Positions 61,386-64,000 of a DNA stretch of 64,000 nucleotides are shown here, one piece after another. The position numbers and the translations under genes were made by a program. Source of the DNA: an uncultured Bacteroides sp. (GTDB lineage Bacteria; Bacteroidota; Bacteroidia; Bacteroidales; Bacteroidaceae). Positions within the stretch are counted from its first letter, which is position 1. Every line of letters starts with the position of its first letter. The stretch spans positions 1 to 64,000 of the forward strand of contig NZ_CAUFUE010000016.1 of assembly GCF_959029255.1 (NCBI RefSeq). The letters are read 5' to 3'. The notes beneath the pieces were generated by a model. The model saw nothing but the letters and a program-made list of their open reading frames with translations. It made no database searches and was not told the origin of the DNA.

Positions 61386-63293
61386 TCACTTCTTTTTAGG
61401 GCTCCGTCTTGCCCAGCCCTCTTCGCTGAAATCAGGCTCGGCGTCATGGAAGTCGTTCCCGTCCTGGAAGAATTGTTTCCAATCGTCTTTCTTACCGCGC
61501 GCTTGGGTATAACCACGTTCTTCGCGGCTGGGTTTACTCTTTTTCTTATCAGCGGCAGGTGCCGATTCGGACTTCTTGCTGCGCTTGGGGTAGCTGTTTT
61601 TTTCGTCTTTATCTCTGCGTTTGCCTTTCGGGGCTTCCTTGCTTTCTTCTCCGGCAATCTCTACAGATACTTTACGGCCGTTCCAGTTGGCACGGTTCAA
61701 GGATTTCACTACGTTATTGGCTTCTTTTTCTTCTACCTCGAAGAAAGAGAACTTTTGCATCAGGTCAATGCGTCCCAACTCAACGCGTCCACGGGTATTC
61801 TTGTTTAGCAGGCCGATGAGTTCGCTGGGGAAGAAGTTATCCATCTTGCCCAGGTTGATGAACAATCGTTTAAAGCCCGGTTGCGCCTGGCGGTTCCCGT
61901 CTTTGCGGTCTCTGCGTTCCCCGTTTCTGCTACTGCGTTCTCCGTCTCTGCTGCGTTCACTGCCGGTAGCGATTTCTATTTCTTCGCGGTCGCGGTAATA
62001 TTCCAGGAAACGGTTGAATTCATGGGAAACCATACGCTTAATCAGGTCTTCTTTGCTCAGCCAGTCCAGTTTGCGGTAGATGTCCGGCATGAAGTCGCCT
62101 ATTTCATCCTCATTTACTTTCACCTTCTCAAGTTCATCGATTACTTTCAGCAACTGTTTCTCGCAGATTTGCTTACCGGTAGGCATTTCGCCCTGAATGA
62201 ACTTCTTGCCGATGATGCGTTCTATTTCGCGGAGCTTACCCTTTTCGCGCAGGTTGATGATGGCGATGGAAGTACCTGTTTTTCCGGCACGTCCCGTACG
62301 TCCGCTACGGTGGGTATAGCTTTCCGTATCGTCCGGCAACCCGTAATTGATGACATGCGTCAGGTCGTCCACATCCAGACCACGTGCGGCAACGTCCGTT
62401 GCCACCAGCAGCTGCAAGTTACGTATGCGGAATTTCTGCATCACGGCATCGCGCTGCGCCTGGCTCAGTTCACCGTGCAGAGAGTCTGCATTGTAACCTT
62501 CCTGCATCAGCTTGTCTGCAATTTCCTGCGTCTCTTTACGCGTGCGGCAGAAGATGATGCCGTATACCTGCGGATAATAGTCCACAATACGTTTCAGGGC
62601 TGCATATTTATCTTTGGCATGGACGGTGAAAACCACATGCTTCACATTGCTGGTGCTTTCGTTTTTGCGTCCGATGGTGATTTCTTTGGCATCGCGCAGG
62701 TATTTCTTGGAAATACGTGAAATCTCCGGGCTCATGGTAGCGGAGAACAGCAATGTATTGCGTTCCTGCGGTACATCCGCCAGAATAGCGTTGATGCTGT
62801 CCGTAAATCCCATGTTCAGCATTTCGTCAGCCTCGTCCATCACCACGTTCTGGATGGTGGACAGGGAAACCGTCTTGCGCTCCATCAAGTCGAGCAATCG
62901 GCCCGGAGTGGCAACGATAATGTGTACGCCACGCTTCAGGGCGCGTATCTGGCTTTCGATGGACGAACCACCGTAAACGGGCAATACCCGCAAACCATCT
63001 ATGTATTTGGAGTAATCATTTAAGTCGCCCGCTATCTGCAAACAAAGTTCGCGTGTGGGGCAAAGAATAAGAGATTGGGGAATTCTGTTGTTGACGTTAA
63101 TCTTCTGTATAAGCGGCAGACCGAACGCTGCGGTCTTTCCTGTTCCTGTTTGTGCCAGTGCCACTACATCATTATTTTCTCCTAAAAGGTAGGGAATTAC
63201 TTCTTCCTGTACCGGCATGGGCTGCTCGTAACCCATTTCTTCAATGGCACGGCGTATCTCCGCCGACACACCGAGCTCTTCAAATGTCTTCAT
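61386..63293 (-). CDS. DEAD-box ATP-dependent RNA helicase, DeaD/CsdA-like
   Basis: The 635-residue helicase has every core motif: Q-motif region MGYEQPMPVQEEVIPYLL, motif I AQTGTGKT, PTRELCLQ, TPGRLLDL, motif II DEAD, SAT, ATDVAARGLDV and HRSGRTGRAG. A DbpA-type RNA-binding domain follows (about 475-555: FKRLFINLGKMDNFFPSEL), then a basic, low-complexity tail. It probably serves ribosome assembly and cold adaptation. The start at 63293 (MKTFEELGVSAEIRRAIEE) is chosen because the family N-terminus begins there. A -7 element lies at 63324-63331 (TATCTTTG, minus strand). Confidence 0.95.
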   Translation of the reverse strand: MKTFEELGVSAEIRRAIEEMGYEQPMPVQEEVIPYLLGENNDVVALAQTGTGKTAAFGLPLIQKINVNNRIPQSLILCPTRELCLQIAGDLNDYSKYIDGLRVLPVYGGSSIESQIRALKRGVHIIVATPGRLLDLMERKTVSLSTIQNVVMDEADEMLNMGFTDSINAILADVPQERNTLLFSATMSPEISRISKKYLRDAKEITIGRKNESTSNVKHVVFTVHAKDKYAALKRIVDYYPQVYGIIFCRTRKETQEIADKLMQEGYNADSLHGELSQAQRDAVMQKFRIRNLQLLVATDVAARGLDVDDLTHVINYGLPDDTESYTHRSGRTGRAGKTGTSIAIINLREKGKLREIERIIGKKFIQGEMPTGKQICEKQLLKVIDELEKVKVNEDEIGDFMPDIYRKLDWLSKEDLIKRMVSHEFNRFLEYYRDREEIEIATGSERSRDGERSSRNGERRDRKDGNRQAQPGFKRLFINLGKMDNFFPSELIGLLNKNTRGRVELGRIDLMQKFSFFEVEEKEANNVVKSLNRANWNGRKVSVEIAGEESKEAPKGKRRDKDEKNSYPKRSKKSESAPAADKKKSKPSREERGYTQARGKKDDWKQFFQDGNDFHDAEPDFSEEGWARRSPKKK

Positions 63294-63323
63294 TAAATCT
63301 TTATATATCTTTAAATTCGGGCG

Positions 63324-63331
63324 CAAAGATA
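63324..63331 (-). promoter_or_regulatory. -7 promoter element of the helicase gene
   Basis: CAAAGATA on the plus strand is TATCTTTG on the minus strand, 30 bp before the start at 63293. Confidence 0.45.
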
Positions 63332-63415
63332 GTATTTTCCAATGGATAATTGATAATGAATGACTGATAATTATGCAATTACCCCCAAAGTTTACTGTTT
63401 GCTGTCCATTATCCG

Positions 63416-64000
63416 CTATCCATTATCGACTAACAAAATGCTTTGCAGTCTTTTTATCTCATCCTTGCTTAGTCCGATGCCTTTCCGCAGATAGGTATCC
63501 ACGTCACCATATTTCTTTTCTATCTCGTCTTTCGCCGCATTCAGGAAATCCTCCCGGGCGGAAAACAAGGTGGTGATTGCCTCCTGCGAGCGTACCGGCA
63601 ATTGGTAGGCATATTTGGAAGCGCTTGGAATGTTAAAGTAGTCATTACTGAGGCGGTAATCCTCCATGATGATATCTTCGTTCACACCGAGTGCGGCGAG
63701 TATCAGGGCAGAAACGATGCCGGTACGTCCTTTGCCCGAAGAGCAGTGGATGACAACCGGATAATTGTTCTTATCCTGCAATATCTCGAAAATCTGATGA
63801 AATTCCTTGGTATATTGGCATACTATTTCCCGATTCATCTGCTCTACCATCCGGTAGACGGTATCGCTTTTTATCTTTTCCTGCTGAATACCTTTCAGGA
63901 TATCCTGCATGTCTCCCGTAGCGATAGGGATATGTACAACCTTAAACTCCTTTTGAAGCGGGTTGGTCTTGTCGCATTCGGCGGAAGCACGCAAGTCGAT
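63416..64000 (-). CDS. Tyrosine-protein phosphatase family (partial, start outside window)
   Basis: The visible about 194 residues hold the phosphatase loop VIHCSSGKGRTGIVSALILA (HCx5R) and a C-terminal helix region. The reading runs in frame through the window end with IDLRASAECDKTN, the DLR segment that such phosphatases carry upstream. The true start is therefore outside. It fits the PTP/DSP-like family of bacterial tyrosine or lipid phosphatases (Y_phosphatase3 type). Confidence 0.85.
   Translation of the reverse strand: MDLRASAECDKTNPLQKEFKVVHIPIATGDMQDILKGIQQEKIKSDTVYRMVEQMNREIVCQYTKEFHQIFEILQDKNNYPVVIHCSSGKGRTGIVSALILAALGVNEDIIMEDYRLSNDYFNIPSASKYAYQLPVRSQEAITTLFSAREDFLNAAKDEIEKKYGDVDTYLRKGIGLSKDEIKRLQSILLVDNG

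Noticed and set aside
1..64000. tRNA, rRNA or tmRNA genes.
   Set aside because: The intergenic stretches I read show no cloverleaf, TTCGA-type T-loop context or rRNA-like sequence.

Overview
The window reads as a chromosomal segment of a gut Bacteroidales, most likely Bacteroides or a close relative. The evidence is Bacteroidetes-type promoter elements (TTTG, about 20 bp, TAnnTTTG) in front of many genes, a lineage-typical YbeY, many SPI/SPII-exported proteins, GH92 and S46 enzymes, DUF3836, DUF3244 and DUF6266 proteins, and membrane-anchored TPR regulators. I saw no rRNA, tRNA, CRISPR array or intact insertion sequence.

Layout. 0-3.7 kb (minus strand): a truncated ORF6N protein, a ketopantoate reductase-like enzyme, an exported carboxypeptidase-regulatory-like protein, a RhuM-like/PLD-like fusion and an unknown AT-rich gene. 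3.7-6.3 kb: ychF, a GNAT acetyltransferase, an exact 22-bp tandem repeat, and an HD-domain protein. 6.4-10.5 kb: a two-gene secreted glycan operon (GH92 mannosidase plus an unrecognised partner) with a good promoter and a strong terminator. 10.6-15.9 kb: DUF3836, polA, a polyprenyl diphosphate synthase and DUF1266. 15.9-22.3 kb: a folded-RNA-like element, then the minus-strand housekeeping run mnmG-apt-uvrC-dtd-mazG-deoC. 22.3-32 kb: an accessory region with an 11-bp tandem repeat, DUF6266, a TPR regulator, DUF3244, a lipoprotein with a Pro/Gly linker and an exchangeable-looking C-terminus, two tandem paralogues with identical ends, a transglutaminase-like lipoprotein and an O-antigen-ligase-like TPR membrane protein. 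32-41.3 kb: ybeY, a fused SpmAB-like protein, an M28 peptidase, an AlkD-like protein, an AAA ATPase plus TOPRIM-like pair coupled to ruvB, a lipoprotein and a polysaccharide flippase. 41.3-48.8 kb: DinD-like protein, a fused double adenine methyltransferase, an McrB-like AAA+ protein and an McrC/DUF2357-like nuclease. 48.8-56.9 kb: DUF389, an S46 dipeptidyl peptidase, an outer-membrane beta-barrel and a second TPR regulator. 56.9-61.3 kb: ahpF, ahpC, an ATPase relic, oxyR and dps. 61.3-64 kb: a DEAD-box RNA helicase and a partial tyrosine phosphatase.

How the genes work together. The 56.9-61.3 kb block is a peroxide-defence regulon: OxyR has cysteines at 199 and 208, and 15-bp OxyR-like sites lie upstream of ahpC and between oxyR and dps. 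The 41-49 kb block is best read as a restriction-modification system: a two-domain adenine methyltransferase that would protect both strands of an asymmetric site, together with an McrBC-type motor and nuclease. This is the architecture known from lactococcal LlaI. The AAA/TOPRIM pair before ruvB resembles split OLD or PARIS-like defence modules. The lipoprotein plus tandem paralogues at 25.5-28.3 kb is the best candidate for something undescribed. Its functional reading (toxin/immunity-like) is inference only.
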